In this document: one piece after another, positions 1 through 8,999 of the stretch
Layout: each line of letters begins with the position of its first letter
How positions within the stretch are numbered: position 1 is the stretch's first letter
NCBI RefSeq assembly: GCF_009687865.1
Contig: NZ_BLAE01000003.1
Coordinates: forward strand, 54,873 to 118,872
Reading direction: 5' to 3'
From: Acrocarpospora macrocephala
GTDB lineage: Bacteria > Actinomycetota > Actinomycetes > Streptosporangiales > Streptosporangiaceae
Length of the DNA stretch: 64,000 nucleotides
Program-made: the position numbers and the translations under genes
The notes under the pieces: generated by a model
Database searches by the model: none
What the model was told of the DNA's origin: nothing
Seen by the model: the letters and a program-made list of their open reading frames with translations, nothing else

Positions 1-70
1 ATCGATGGGCTGTGGAGCCGAGGGGAATCAAGGGTGGGTGGGAGAAGTCGTGTGGAGAGTGGAGGTAGCG

Positions 71-973
71 ATGCGGCTTGATGGGGTGCTTTTCTTTCCG
101 GTTACGCCCTTTGGGGAAGGTGGGGCGGTGAATTGTGGAGTGCTTGCTGAGCATGTGGCGATGGGTGTCGTGGCGGGTTCTGGGGGAGTGTTCGCGGCCT
201 GTGGCACGGGTGAGTTCAATGCGCTGAGCCTGGATGAGTACACGGATGTGGTGGACACCGCGGTGAGCGTGGTTGGGGGGCGGGTGCCCGTCATCTCGGG
301 TGCGGGAGGTTCGCTGCCGTTCGCTCGGTCATGTGCTAGGGCGGCTTCGGAATCGGGTGCCGATGGGTTGCTCCTTCTCCCGCCGTATCTGGTCACAGCG
401 CCCCCATCCGGCCTGGTGGATTATGTCCGACAAATCGCCGAGGTCAGCGATCTGCCGATCATCGTCTACCAGCGCGGAACAGCCAGATTCACCCCCGACG
501 CCGCCGTAGCGTTGACCAAGCTGCCGACCGTCGTCGGCTTCAAGGACGGCCTGGGCGATATCGATTTGCTGCAACGCATCATCCTGCGCGTCCGCCAGGA
601 AACCGACCGCGAATTCACTTTCTTCAACGGTCTCCCCACCGCGGAACTCACAGTTCCCGCCTATCGTGGCCTCGGCGTCCCACTCTATTCGAGCGCCGCC
701 TTCGCATTCGCCCCCGAGGTAGCACTCGCCTTCTACAAAGCCATCACCAGCGGCGACGAATTGCTCACCCAGCAACTGCTGACAGAGTTCTACCTCCCTC
801 TCGTCGAACTACGCGATCGTGTCCCCGGCTACGCGGTCGCTCTGGTCAAAGCAGGCGTGAAACTACGCGGCCTGGACGCGGGAAACGTTCGCCCGCCACT
901 CGTGGACCCCACCCCCGAACATGTCGCCGCACTCGCACGCCTCCTCGACGCAGGCTTAGCAATCAGCTCCTAA
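71..973 (+). CDS. kdgD: 5-dehydro-4-deoxyglucarate dehydratase
   Basis: Dihydrodipicolinate synthase-superfamily lyase that dehydrates and decarboxylates 5-dehydro-4-deoxy-D-glucarate to 2-oxoglutarate semialdehyde in the cytoplasm. The 300-residue protein opens with the family's LDGVLFFPVTPF segment, carries the Schiff-base lysine in VGFKDG (about K158) and the YxR element IVYQRG. An in-frame ATG lies 66 bases further up, but the one used here has a GGAGG box 6 bases ahead and matches the family N-terminus. The next gene encodes glucarate dehydratase, the preceding pathway step, which separates this enzyme from a plain DapA or sialate lyase. I am confident of the family and fairly confident of the exact substrate. 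Confidence 0.9.
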   Translation: MRLDGVLFFPVTPFGEGGAVNCGVLAEHVAMGVVAGSGGVFAACGTGEFNALSLDEYTDVVDTAVSVVGGRVPVISGAGGSLPFARSCARAASESGADGLLLLPPYLVTAPPSGLVDYVRQIAEVSDLPIIVYQRGTARFTPDAAVALTKLPTVVGFKDGLGDIDLLQRIILRVRQETDREFTFFNGLPTAELTVPAYRGLGVPLYSSAAFAFAPEVALAFYKAITSGDELLTQQLLTEFYLPLVELRDRVPGYAVALVKAGVKLRGLDAGNVRPPLVDPTPEHVAALARLLDAGLAISS

Positions 974-1038
974 CAACCAGACAGCAGCGGCTGTCCAGAT
1001 CCCGATTCAGCCATTTCACCAGCCCGGCGGTCACTCAC

Positions 1039-2295
1039 ATGAAAATCCGAGAGATCACAGTCACCCCCGTAGCGTTCCGGGACCCGCCCCTGCTCAACGC
1101 CGCCGGCGTCCACGAACCATGGGCTCTCCGGACAATCGTCGAAATCCACACCGACGAAGGCCTGACCGGCCTCGGCGAAACCTACGGCGACCTCGCCCAC
1201 CTCAACAAGGTACGCGAAGCCGCATCAGCCATCACCGGCCTCGACATCTACGCCCAAAACCAGATTTACCACCATATTTCCGCAGTAACCGGCGACGCCA
1301 TCAGCGATCTCCACGGCCTGACCGGAGCAGCCACCAAAGAGAAGAGCATCGACCGCGTCTACTCCCCATTCGAAGTAGCCTGCCTGGACATCCAAGGCAA
1401 AGCCATCGGCCGCCCCGTATGCGACCTCCTCGGCGGCCCAGTCCGCGATTCCGTCCCGTACAGCGCGTACCTCTTCTACAAATGGCCCGCCCACCCCGGC
1501 ACCCCCGCCGACCGCTTCGGCCAAGCCCTAACCCCCGAAGAAATCGTCACCCAAGCCCACCTACTCATCAACGAGTACGGATTCCAATCGATCAAACTAA
1601 AAGGCGGCGTCTTCCCCCCAGACCAGGAAATCGACGCCATCCTCGCCCTCCGGGCCGCCTTCCCCACCCACCCCCTCCGCCTGGACCCCAACGCGCTCTG
1701 GTCCATCGAAACCTCGATCCGAGTCGCTCACGCCCTCGACAGAACCCTCGAATACCTGGAAGACCCCACATCCGGCATACCAGGAATGGCCGCCGTCGCC
1801 GCCAAGGCCCCCATGCCCCTCGCCACCAACATGTGCGTAGTGACGTACGACCACCTACCCCCCGCCATCGCCCAATCCGCGATCGGCGTCCTCCTCTCCG
1901 ACCACCACTACTGGGGCGGATTGACACGCTCAGTCCAGCTCGCCCGCCTCTGCGAAACCTTCGGCATCGCCCTCTCGATGCACTCCAACTCCCATTTGGG
2001 CATCAGCCTCGCCGCCATGACCCACCTCGCCGCCGCCGTCCCGAACGTCACCACTGCCTGCGACACCCACACCCCCTGGCAGGACGGCCAGGACGTCATC
2101 GCCCCCGGCGCGCTCCGCTTCACCGACGGCTCCGTCCCCGTCCCCACCACCCCCGGCCTCGGCATCGAACTCGACCGCGACGCCCTAGCCGTCATGCACG
2201 AGCAGTACGTCAATTGCGGCCTCACCGCCCGCGACGACACCGGCTACATCCGACGTTTCGACCCCACGTTCCCCACCACGAGGCCCCGCTGGTGA
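1039..2295 (+). CDS. gudD: glucarate dehydratase (enolase superfamily)
   Basis: Dehydrates D-glucarate to 5-dehydro-4-deoxyglucarate, the substrate of the upstream KdgD. The 418-residue protein has the enolase-superfamily N-terminal capping domain and a barrel with the KxK pair in SIKLKGG (about K186 and K188), acidic metal ligands in LRLDPNALW and YLEDPTSG, the GlucD element ATNMCVV, and the histidine strand SMHSNSHLGIS. These are the signatures of the glucarate dehydratase subgroup rather than mandelate racemase or muconate cycloisomerase. It lies 65 bases after kdgD in the same direction and its stop overlaps the next start as GTGA, so the three genes are probably one transcript. Confidence 0.92.
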   Translation: MKIREITVTPVAFRDPPLLNAAGVHEPWALRTIVEIHTDEGLTGLGETYGDLAHLNKVREAASAITGLDIYAQNQIYHHISAVTGDAISDLHGLTGAATKEKSIDRVYSPFEVACLDIQGKAIGRPVCDLLGGPVRDSVPYSAYLFYKWPAHPGTPADRFGQALTPEEIVTQAHLLINEYGFQSIKLKGGVFPPDQEIDAILALRAAFPTHPLRLDPNALWSIETSIRVAHALDRTLEYLEDPTSGIPGMAAVAAKAPMPLATNMCVVTYDHLPPAIAQSAIGVLLSDHHYWGGLTRSVQLARLCETFGIALSMHSNSHLGISLAAMTHLAAAVPNVTTACDTHTPWQDGQDVIAPGALRFTDGSVPVPTTPGLGIELDRDALAVMHEQYVNCGLTARDDTGYIRRFDPTFPTTRPRW

Positions 2296-3428
2296 ACTTC
2301 GGCTACGTCTTCCCCTGGGACATCGTCGGCGACCCCGCCGCCCCCGACCGCCTGGCCGCGACCGGCGTGGACGCGATAGCCCTCGCCGCCTCCTACCACT
2401 CCACCCGCGCCGCCACCCCCTTCCACCCCGCCCACCGCGTCCTGGAAGTCCCCCACTCCGCCCTCTACCTCCCCGTACGGCAAGCCGCCTACGGCCCCCT
2501 ATCCCCGAAAAGCCCGTCATGGACCCCACCCGACGCCTACCTCCAAGCCCGGGACGCCCTGAAATCCACCGGCCTCCCCGTCCACGCCTGGACGGTCCTC
2601 ACCCACAACACCTCCCTCGGCCGCGCCCACCCCGCCCTGACCGTACGCAACGCCTTCGGCGACCCGTACCCACACGCGCTCTGCCCGTCCCACCCGGACG
2701 TCCTCGACTACTGCGCCAACCTGGTCAGCGAGATCATCGACTTAGGAGAACCCGACGGAATCATCCTGGAAGCCTGCGGCCCCATGGGCATCGCCCACCA
2801 GTCCGTCCACGACAAAACCGCCGGCGCCGACTGGACCCCCACCCAATCAGCCCTGCTCTCCCTCTGCTTCTGCACCGCCTGCACCCCGAAATATCCCGAC
2901 ACTCTCCAAGCCCACGTCCGCGCCGCCATCGACACCTCACCCCCCTCCATGGAAGCCGCCCTAGGCGACCTGTCCCCCCAGCTCAGCGCCCTCAGAACAA
3001 CCCTCACCACAGCGCTCCACACCAGAGTGATCAAGGCCGCCCACGGCCACCCCATCCGCCTCCACGCCTCCGCCGACCTCTGGACAACCGGGTCGTTCTC
3101 CCCGTTCCCCCTCGGGCAGCCCCCAGGCTCCGACCAAGCGCTCACGGGAGTCGTCGCCCAGTGCTGGGGAACCGACGAAGAAGCCAGCGCGAACCTCGCG
3201 GATCTGGCCGGTTCCTGCCGAAAACTAGGCGCCTACGCCACGATCCTGCAGCCGAAAGCGCCCGGCTCCGAACAACTCGCGCGCACCTTCACCACCCTCA
3301 CCCAAGCGGGCGCCGACGAACTCCACCTCTACCATCTCGGCCTCGCCTCACCACATCGCCTGATCGCGCTGACCAACGCACTGCGACTGTTCAAATCCTG
3401 GTCATCCGGCGCGCGGCGCGGCGGTTGA
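2292..3428 (+). CDS. conserved protein of unknown function, probable TIM-barrel hydrolase-like
   Basis: A 378-residue cytoplasmic protein with a GTG start that overlaps the gudD stop by four bases, so it should be translationally coupled to glucarate catabolism. There is no signal peptide or membrane segment. The visible pattern (NFGYVFPWDIVGD, then ALYLPVR, HAWTVLTHN, PDGIILEACG, LCFCTACTPKY and a late TILQPKAPGS) has the look of a (beta/alpha)8 barrel of the GHL/putative glycosidase kind. The CFCxxC cluster resembles the CYCPHC element of such barrels and may bind a metal. No named enzyme of the glucarate pathway fits. The last 27 bases overlap the convergent lacI remnant. Confidence 0.6.
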   Translation: MNFGYVFPWDIVGDPAAPDRLAATGVDAIALAASYHSTRAATPFHPAHRVLEVPHSALYLPVRQAAYGPLSPKSPSWTPPDAYLQARDALKSTGLPVHAWTVLTHNTSLGRAHPALTVRNAFGDPYPHALCPSHPDVLDYCANLVSEIIDLGEPDGIILEACGPMGIAHQSVHDKTAGADWTPTQSALLSLCFCTACTPKYPDTLQAHVRAAIDTSPPSMEAALGDLSPQLSALRTTLTTALHTRVIKAAHGHPIRLHASADLWTTGSFSPFPLGQPPGSDQALTGVVAQCWGTDEEASANLADLAGSCRKLGAYATILQPKAPGSEQLARTFTTLTQAGADELHLYHLGLASPHRLIALTNALRLFKSWSSGARRGG

Positions 3429-4100
3429 GCGCCTGGGGACCAGCGAGGGCGTGACGGAGAACCGCACCGACGCCGTCCGCCCCTCCACCCGTTCCAGCAG
3501 GAGCCGCCCGGCGGTCCGGCCCATGATGAGGCCGTCCTGGTCCACGCTGGTCAGCGAGATGTGATCAAGCGCCACCATCCGCGTGTTGTCATACCCCGCC
3601 ACCGACACGTCACCAGGAACCGACAACCCGGCCTCATGCACGGCGGCCAGCGCGCCGAACGCGGCCTGATCAGCCCCCGCGAAGATCGCGGTCACCCCCG
3701 GCGCGCGGGCGAGCAGCTCACGCGTGCCCGCATAACCGCCCTCTTCGGTCCACGCCGTCATCGCGACGGCGATCTCATCCTCCAGCCCATGATCCAGCAT
3801 CACCCGGGCGTAACTGTCCGCCCGAATCGAGATGAGCGACGCCGACGGCCGCGCCCGGCTGGCGTCCTTCTGCGAGATATGCCCGATCCGCCGATGCCCC
3901 AGCCCGATCAGATGCTCCACCACGAGCGACGCGCCGTACTCATCGTCGTCGAACACCGAATCGTAGATCGCCGACTTCTCGTGCCGTCCCAGCACGACCA
4001 TCGGAATGCTCTCCGCGATCTTGTCCAGATCCGCCCGGGAGGTCAGCGGCGCGATCATCAGGATCCCGTCCACCTGACGATCGACCAGCGCCTCGATCGT
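3402..4100 (-). pseudogene. LacI-family repressor remnant lacking the DNA-binding domain
   Basis: The protein reads well as the periplasmic-binding-protein-like effector half of a LacI/GalR repressor: VDGILMIAP, SIPMVVLGR, VVEHLIGLGHRRIGHI, VTAIFAGADQAAFGALA, VPGDVSVAGYDN and LTSVDQD. The N-terminal helix-turn-helix, the hinge and about the first 100 residues of a normal 330-340 residue LacI protein are missing. The open frame continues upstream to 4196, but those codons are simply the antisense of the rhamnosidase remnant on the other strand. It therefore cannot repress by itself. It probably once controlled the rhamnoside or glucarate genes. Confidence 0.75.
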
Positions 4101-4104
4101 CGAG

Positions 4105-4640
4105 TTGGTCGAGTTGGAGGACCACCGCATCGCCACCGGTTTCGTCGGCACCCCCCTCATCTGCGACGCCCTCGCGTCCGTCGGGGCGTACGACACCGCC
4201 TACCGCCTGCTCACCCAGCGGGACTGTCCCGGGTGGCTCTACCCCGTCACCATGGGCGCCACCACCATCTGGGAACGCTGGGACAGCCTGCTCCCCGACG
4301 GCACCGTCAACCCCGGCGAAATGACCTCTTTCAACCACTACGCCCTGGGCGCCGTCGCCGACTTCCTCCACCGCGTCGTCGCCGGCCTCACCCCCACCGC
4401 CCCCGGCTACCGCCGCCTCCGCATCGCCCCCCGCCCCGGCGGCGACCTCACCCACGCCACCGCCGAACTCCACACCCCGTACGGCCCAACCTCAGTCACC
4501 TGGACCAGAACAGAAACCACCCTGACCGTCACCACCACAATCCCCCCGGCACAATCGCCGAAATAGACCTCCCCGGCACCCCACCCAAAGAAATCGGCTC
4601 CGGCACCCACACCTTCACCAGCCGATTTCCCACCCCGTAG
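4105..4640 (+). pseudogene. alpha-L-rhamnosidase (GH78) C-terminal remnant, truncated and frameshifted
   Basis: Only the last 170 or so residues of a protein normally 850-1000 residues long survive. They include the end of the (alpha/alpha)6 barrel and the C-terminal beta domain (HRIATGFVGTPLICDALA, ATTIWERWDS, SFNHYALGAVADFLH, GYRRLRIAPRPGG). The frame stops at 4566 after TTTIPPAQSPK, yet the typical GH78 ending (GTIAEIDLPG then EIGSGTHTFTS) continues in another frame to 4640. A single-base slip in the C run near 4544-4549 explains this. The 5' end abuts the 5' end of the oppositely oriented lacI remnant, so one deletion probably beheaded both genes. Confidence 0.75.
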
Positions 4641-4649
4641 CACACCCAA

Positions 4650-4679
4650 AGGGCCTGGTAGCTCCGGCATTCAGGCCCT
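4650..4679 (+). terminator. weak hairpin after the GH78 remnant
   Basis: An 8-bp stem AGGGCCTG / CAGGCCCT encloses a 14-base loop just after the end of the rhamnosidase reading. There is no U tract, so this is only a possible factor-independent terminator. Confidence 0.35.
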
Positions 4680-4743
4680 CCGCATATCTGACGGTCCATC
4701 TGTGATGTGATGCTCTAATCGGGGGTCATCACTGGAGGACCAA

Positions 4744-5181
4744 ATGACCATTTCCCACCGACCTGGCGACGATCAAACCAACGGCGGAATGGAGATCACC
4801 ATCAGGCTGACTCCATCAGAGGCGGAGACCATCGGCCGAGACGCCTTACTCATGGCCGAAATCCTCGACAGCTGCTTATGGGCCATGGCCATGCTCCGTA
4901 CCAACATCAATTCTCGCGACCCCGGCACACCCGCCCCCACACAGGGCGACTGGGCCGCCGCACTCCGCGGCCTCGACCGCCTTCCACCCCGCCTCCAGGG
5001 CGCCCGCGACGGAGTAATCCGCGCCTACATCACCGCAGGCGGAACCATCCAACGAGTAGCCGAAGCCATGAACATGAGCACCTCAGCCGCACAAGACCAC
5101 AGCGCACAACTCACAGCCAACCCCCCAACAGTCTGGGAGCAATGGGCAACGTCCCACCTGCCCGGTAGGCGAAGGGTTTAG
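4744..5181 (+). CDS. hypothetical protein with a possible C-terminal helix-turn-helix
   Basis: A 145-residue soluble protein I do not recognise. A GGAGG box 6-7 bases before the ATG supports the start. The middle reads as two long amphipathic helices (SEAETIGRDALLMAEILDS, then a region ending QGARDGVIRAYITAGG). The last third, GTIQRVAEAMNMSTSAAQDH, has the spacing of a helix-turn-helix in which a conditional promoter or regulator might sit. That is a visual impression only. No signal peptide or metal motif is seen. It stands alone after the rhamnosidase remnant and ahead of the DUF1023 hydrolase gene, in the same direction. Confidence 0.6.
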   Translation: MTISHRPGDDQTNGGMEITIRLTPSEAETIGRDALLMAEILDSCLWAMAMLRTNINSRDPGTPAPTQGDWAAALRGLDRLPPRLQGARDGVIRAYITAGGTIQRVAEAMNMSTSAAQDHSAQLTANPPTVWEQWATSHLPGRRRV

Positions 5182-5225
5182 CGATCGGACAGCATCAAAC
5201 CATCTTTCATATCGGCTTTGCATGA

Positions 5226-7166
5226 TTGATCGCCGCACACGACCTGGCTGTGACAGAGTCGCCGGTCGTGGCGGCTGACACGGCCGGGCTAGAAGCAACA
5301 TTGTCCCGGGTGGTACGGCTGGCGGATGAACACGTCTCCGCGCTCGATTCGTGTATGCGTTACATGGCCGCCCATTCTTGGGTTGGCGGCGGAGCCGTTC
5401 GTTTCTCCCAGGAACTGGCCGAGCAGCGAATCCGGATGCAACGGGGCTTCCAGAGCGCGGCCGACGAGATCGCCGAGCGGATCCGCGCCCAAGGCGGTCA
5501 CGCGCGATCGCCGTCACTGTCCACCTCGATCGCGGTGATGTCGGCCGCGGTCCCGGACGGGTTCGCCGGGATGAACGTGGAGGCGATGACCCGCCTGGTC
5601 CAGGACCTGGACCGCGCCGCCCGATACCTGCCCGAGGCGGCCCACCGCCTGTCAGCGGAACTGCTGACCGCCTGCGTCCCCTCCGGCCCCGAGCGGCAGG
5701 TCGCCGACGCCGGAGCCTGGGCCGCCAAACAAGTGCTCGACCTGAGAAGACGGCTCACGATCCTGCAGCGGCAGGAGACCGCCCCCGGCCTGACCTCCCC
5801 GGCGATGGCGGCCTTCGGCCTGTTCGGCGGCTTCGCCCCCGACACGGCCGGCGCCGCGAAAGCCCTCACCCTCGCGGCGACAGGCGACCAGAAGGCCTTG
5901 GCCCTGCTCCTCACCTTCCAGCGCACCGGCAAGGACCCGACCCTGGCCGCCCGCGTCAACGCCTGGTGGCACCTGCTCGACAAACAAACCCAGGAACACC
6001 TGATCGCCACCGCCCCGAACCTGATCGGCGGCCTCAACGGCCTCCCCGCCGCCACCCGCGACCGCGCCAACCGCGGCTATCTGACCGCACAACACACCGA
6101 GATCACCCAGCGCCTGGAACAACTACGCCGCTCAGCGGAAGCGGCGAAGGCCGAAATAGCAACGCTGGAGTTGAAGCTGCGGCAGATCGACGAGGTCAAC
6201 AAGAGTCTGGCACTCGGCGAACGCGACGGACGCCCGCCGGCGTTCCTGCTCAGCATCGGCCTCGGCGGCCTCGGCCGGACCGCCATCTCCTTCGGCGACC
6301 CGGACACCACCGACTCGGTGATCACGTCAGTGCCAGGAACCGGTACCAAGCTGGAAGGCATCTACGGAGACGTCATGCGAGCCTCCACGCTCTGGAAGCA
6401 GGCCGACTCCTCGGAAGATCAAAAGAAGATCGCCTCAATCGCATGGTTCGAATATGAAGCCCCGCAGCTCGATCTCAGTGGATTCTCAGCCGATCGCTCG
6501 GTCGCGGCCCCGTACGTCGCCTCAGAGGGTTCGAAGTCGCTGGCTTCTTTCACCGACGGGCTCAACGCCGCGCACAAGGTGGGAGTCGATCCGCGGTTCA
6601 CGGTGCTGGGCCACAGCTACGGTTCGCTGGTCGTCGGGTACGCGGCGCGGAGACGGGCGCGAACCTTCGCCGACCAGCTGATCCTGGTGGGCAGTCCGGG
6701 GGTGGGCGTCTCAACGGCGAGGGAGCTGGGCGTCGACCAGGTGTGGGTGGGTGAGGCTCCCCAGGATCCGGTGGCCGATTTGGGCCATGTCCCGGCCAGC
6801 GCCGAGAAGGCCCTCGGGGGCGGCATGTCCGCTGTCTTCCCGGATCTGGACGGCCCGTTCGGCACCGATCCCAGCGACTTTTCCTTCGGCGCTCGCCAAT
6901 TCGTCGTTCAAGGTGGCCAGCAGAACGTCATTGACTATAATTTTTCATCTCACTCCAGCTACTGGAATAACGACTCATCGTCTCTGGTGAATTTGGGCTA
7001 TCTCATCAACGGCCAGTACGACCGCGTGATAGAGATCAAGCCACCGAAACCCACACCCATTCCGCAGCCCTCGCCGACCCCGCCCGCACCGTCCCCACCC
7101 GCCGAGGTCTTGACGGCTATGCCCTCGCCATCGCCGCAGCCGTCACCCACGCCGCCGGGAGGCTAG
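5226..7166 (+). CDS. alpha/beta hydrolase of the DUF1023 type
   Basis: A 646-residue protein in two parts. Residues 1-300 are helical, with SWVGGGA near residue 50 that recalls the WXG turn of secretion-linked helical hairpins. A coiled-coil-like stretch around 300-330 is followed by the DUF1023 alpha/beta hydrolase fold, whose nucleophile elbow is VLGHSYGSLVVGY. The tail is a proline-rich stretch of PTP/PSP repeats, suggesting a surface or secreted location, though no classical signal peptide is present. The TTG start is uncertain: a GTG eight codons later is equally possible. The next gene, a lipoprotein, begins directly after its stop codon, so the two probably act together at the envelope. 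Substrate unknown. Confidence 0.75.
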   Translation: MIAAHDLAVTESPVVAADTAGLEATLSRVVRLADEHVSALDSCMRYMAAHSWVGGGAVRFSQELAEQRIRMQRGFQSAADEIAERIRAQGGHARSPSLSTSIAVMSAAVPDGFAGMNVEAMTRLVQDLDRAARYLPEAAHRLSAELLTACVPSGPERQVADAGAWAAKQVLDLRRRLTILQRQETAPGLTSPAMAAFGLFGGFAPDTAGAAKALTLAATGDQKALALLLTFQRTGKDPTLAARVNAWWHLLDKQTQEHLIATAPNLIGGLNGLPAATRDRANRGYLTAQHTEITQRLEQLRRSAEAAKAEIATLELKLRQIDEVNKSLALGERDGRPPAFLLSIGLGGLGRTAISFGDPDTTDSVITSVPGTGTKLEGIYGDVMRASTLWKQADSSEDQKKIASIAWFEYEAPQLDLSGFSADRSVAAPYVASEGSKSLASFTDGLNAAHKVGVDPRFTVLGHSYGSLVVGYAARRRARTFADQLILVGSPGVGVSTARELGVDQVWVGEAPQDPVADLGHVPASAEKALGGGMSAVFPDLDGPFGTDPSDFSFGARQFVVQGGQQNVIDYNFSSHSSYWNNDSSSLVNLGYLINGQYDRVIEIKPPKPTPIPQPSPTPPAPSPPAEVLTAMPSPSPQPSPTPPGG

Positions 7167-7694
7167 ATGCTCCGCCGCATGAGATTGATCGTCGCTGGAG
7201 TGGTTCTCATCTCCGGCTGCGCTCCAGGCGAAGCTGTTTTAGGGGGAAGGATGACCGCACCACCCAACCGGCCGACGATGACGAAGGCACAGGCGCTCGC
7301 CCGGGTCGAGCAGCTCATCAAGGAAGCCGCCGACGCCATCGACATGCCAAAAGAGCTCGAACTATACGAACCCAGCCTCGGCGACGACCTATGCCTCGAC
7401 CCTATCGACGGCGGCTCCGAGGAACGCATCGTCGTCAACCGGAAGTATTTCCTCCGAGGCATCCCCAAGGGCCGCATCACCGAGGTCACGCAACGCGTGA
7501 AAGCCCATTGGGAACAGCAGGGCCACATCATTGATGGGGTGTCGAATGACGGCCTTGTGGTCGTCGGACGCACTCGCCCCGACGATTTCTACCTCGCACT
7601 CGGCTGGACAAATGATGATGTGCCCACGCTTGCCGCCACCTCGACCTGTATCTGGCCCAATGGCACCCCGGAACCCACTCAGCCAGGCAGTTGA
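7167..7694 (+). CDS. putative lipoprotein of unknown function
   Basis: A 175-residue protein with a short positively charged N-terminus, a hydrophobic stretch and the lipobox LISGC, so it should be lipidated on the outer face of the membrane. The mature part begins with an extended low-complexity segment, then a helix (KAQALARVEQLIKEAADAI) and a compact alpha/beta region with two cysteines (DDLCLDP and TCIWPNG) that could pair. The ATG touches the stop of the hydrolase gene and has GGGAGG four bases ahead; a second ATG four codons later is an alternative. Similar small lipoproteins follow DUF1023 genes in other actinomycetes, but I can assign no function. Confidence 0.7.
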   Translation: MLRRMRLIVAGVVLISGCAPGEAVLGGRMTAPPNRPTMTKAQALARVEQLIKEAADAIDMPKELELYEPSLGDDLCLDPIDGGSEERIVVNRKYFLRGIPKGRITEVTQRVKAHWEQQGHIIDGVSNDGLVVVGRTRPDDFYLALGWTNDDVPTLAATSTCIWPNGTPEPTQPGS

Positions 7695-7764
7695 GCCCTG
7701 ACATCACCGGCGACGCCACCTGAAGTTAGGGCGGCTGTCACCGGGAACCCCTAGCCTGCCCGAC

Positions 7765-8949
7765 ATGAGAAGAACATTGATCATGTTGGGTACGGTGGCG
7801 CTCACCCTTGCCGTCGCCGTGCCCGCTCAGGCCGACCCCTCCCGGCACGGCCAGTACGGCAGGGCGACGCTCACCGGTTTCGCCTCCCTGCCGGCGCAGA
7901 CCTACGTTCCCGGCAGCGAGCCCTCCGGCTCCCTCCTGGGGACGGCGCCGAGCAACGGCATCACCCCGCCGTTCCCCGGCCAGCCGGTGCAGGGCTTCAG
8001 CGGCATCGTCCGCAACCACGACGGCACCTTCTTCGCGCTCTCCGACAACGGCTACGGCGCGAAGGCCAACAGCTCCGACTTCCTGCTCCGCGTGCACCAC
8101 ATCAAGCCCTCCTTCCGGGACGGCACGATCAAGGTGCTCGGCGGCTTCAACTTGACCGACCCGTACGGCAAGGCGCCCTTCCCGCTGACCCGGCAGGACC
8201 GCAAGCTCACCGGCGCCGACTTCGACGTCGAGTCGATCGTGCGCACCAGCGACGGCACGTACTGGATCGGTGACGAGTTCGGCCCGTTCCTGCTGCACTT
8301 CTCGGCCGGCGGCAAGCTGCTGGAGGCGCCGATCGCGCTGCCGGGTGTGCAGGCGCCGGAGAATCCGTACCTCAACGGCGGCACGCCGAATCTCGGCGGC
8401 AGCAAGGGCTTCGAGGGCATGGCCCGGTCGGTGGACGGGCGCACGCTCTACCCGCTGCTGGAGGGCACGGTCACCGGCGACCCGGCCGGCACGCTGCGGA
8501 TCAACGAGTTCGACCTGCGCCGTCGCGCGTACACCGGCCAGCGCTGGGCCTACCAGCTGGACTCGCCGTCGAACGCGATCGGTGACTTCATCGCGATCGA
8601 CAAGCGCCGGTTCCTGGTCATCGAGCGGGACAACGGCCAGGGCGACGCCGCCGCGTTCAAGAAGATCTTCGAGGTGACCCTGAGCAACCACGGTGTCGAG
8701 AAGACCCTCGTCGCCGACCTGCTCGACATCGCCAACCCCCGGCACATCGGCGGTTTCGGCGACACCTTCCGCTTCCCGTTCCAGACGATCGAGGACGTCG
8801 TCATCCTCGACGACCGCACCCTCGGGGTCCTGGACGACAACAACTACCCGTTCTCGAACGGCCGCACCGCGGGCGTGGCCGACAACAACGAGTTCATCAC
8901 CATCCGCCTGACCCGCGACCTGGACGCGGACCGGCGCGTCTACTCCTGA
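7765..8949 (+). CDS. secreted esterase-like activity of phytase family protein
   Basis: A 394-residue exported protein. The first 25 residues form a Sec signal peptide (MRRTLIMLG..., cleavage after AQA). The mature chain is a phytase-like beta-propeller recognised from VQGFSGIVRNHDGTFFALSDNG, DVESIVRTSDGTYWIGDEFGP, KGFEGMARSVDGRTLYPLLEG and DFIAIDKRRFLVIERDN, spaced as in the Phytase-like family. Members are thought to hydrolyse phosphate esters or other esters outside the cell, but the substrate of this branch is not established. It is a single gene with its own strong terminator. Confidence 0.85.
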   Translation: MRRTLIMLGTVALTLAVAVPAQADPSRHGQYGRATLTGFASLPAQTYVPGSEPSGSLLGTAPSNGITPPFPGQPVQGFSGIVRNHDGTFFALSDNGYGAKANSSDFLLRVHHIKPSFRDGTIKVLGGFNLTDPYGKAPFPLTRQDRKLTGADFDVESIVRTSDGTYWIGDEFGPFLLHFSAGGKLLEAPIALPGVQAPENPYLNGGTPNLGGSKGFEGMARSVDGRTLYPLLEGTVTGDPAGTLRINEFDLRRRAYTGQRWAYQLDSPSNAIGDFIAIDKRRFLVIERDNGQGDAAAFKKIFEVTLSNHGVEKTLVADLLDIANPRHIGGFGDTFRFPFQTIEDVVILDDRTLGVLDDNNYPFSNGRTAGVADNNEFITIRLTRDLDADRRVYS

Positions 8950-8955
8950 TCCACC

Positions 8956-8991
8956 GGTGACCAGGGCGTCGTCCAAGGCGCCCTGGTCACC
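8956..8991 (+). terminator. strong hairpin terminator
   Basis: A perfect 13-bp stem, GGTGACCAGGGCG paired with CGCCCTGGTCACC, with a 10-base loop, six bases after the stop of the phytase-like gene. It also lies just beyond the 3' end of the tRNA-Cys gene on the other strand, so it may serve both directions. Confidence 0.8.
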
Positions 8992-8999
8992 ACAAGGGG

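Noticed and set aside
1119-2291. Arg/Pro/His-rich frame extending the barrel-like protein upstream through gudD
   Set aside because: It is the +2 shadow of gudD; the GTG at 2292 overlapping the gudD stop is the real start.
4101-4196. Apparent N-terminus of the LacI-like protein
   Set aside because: These 32 codons are antisense to the rhamnosidase remnant and show no LacI helix-turn-helix.
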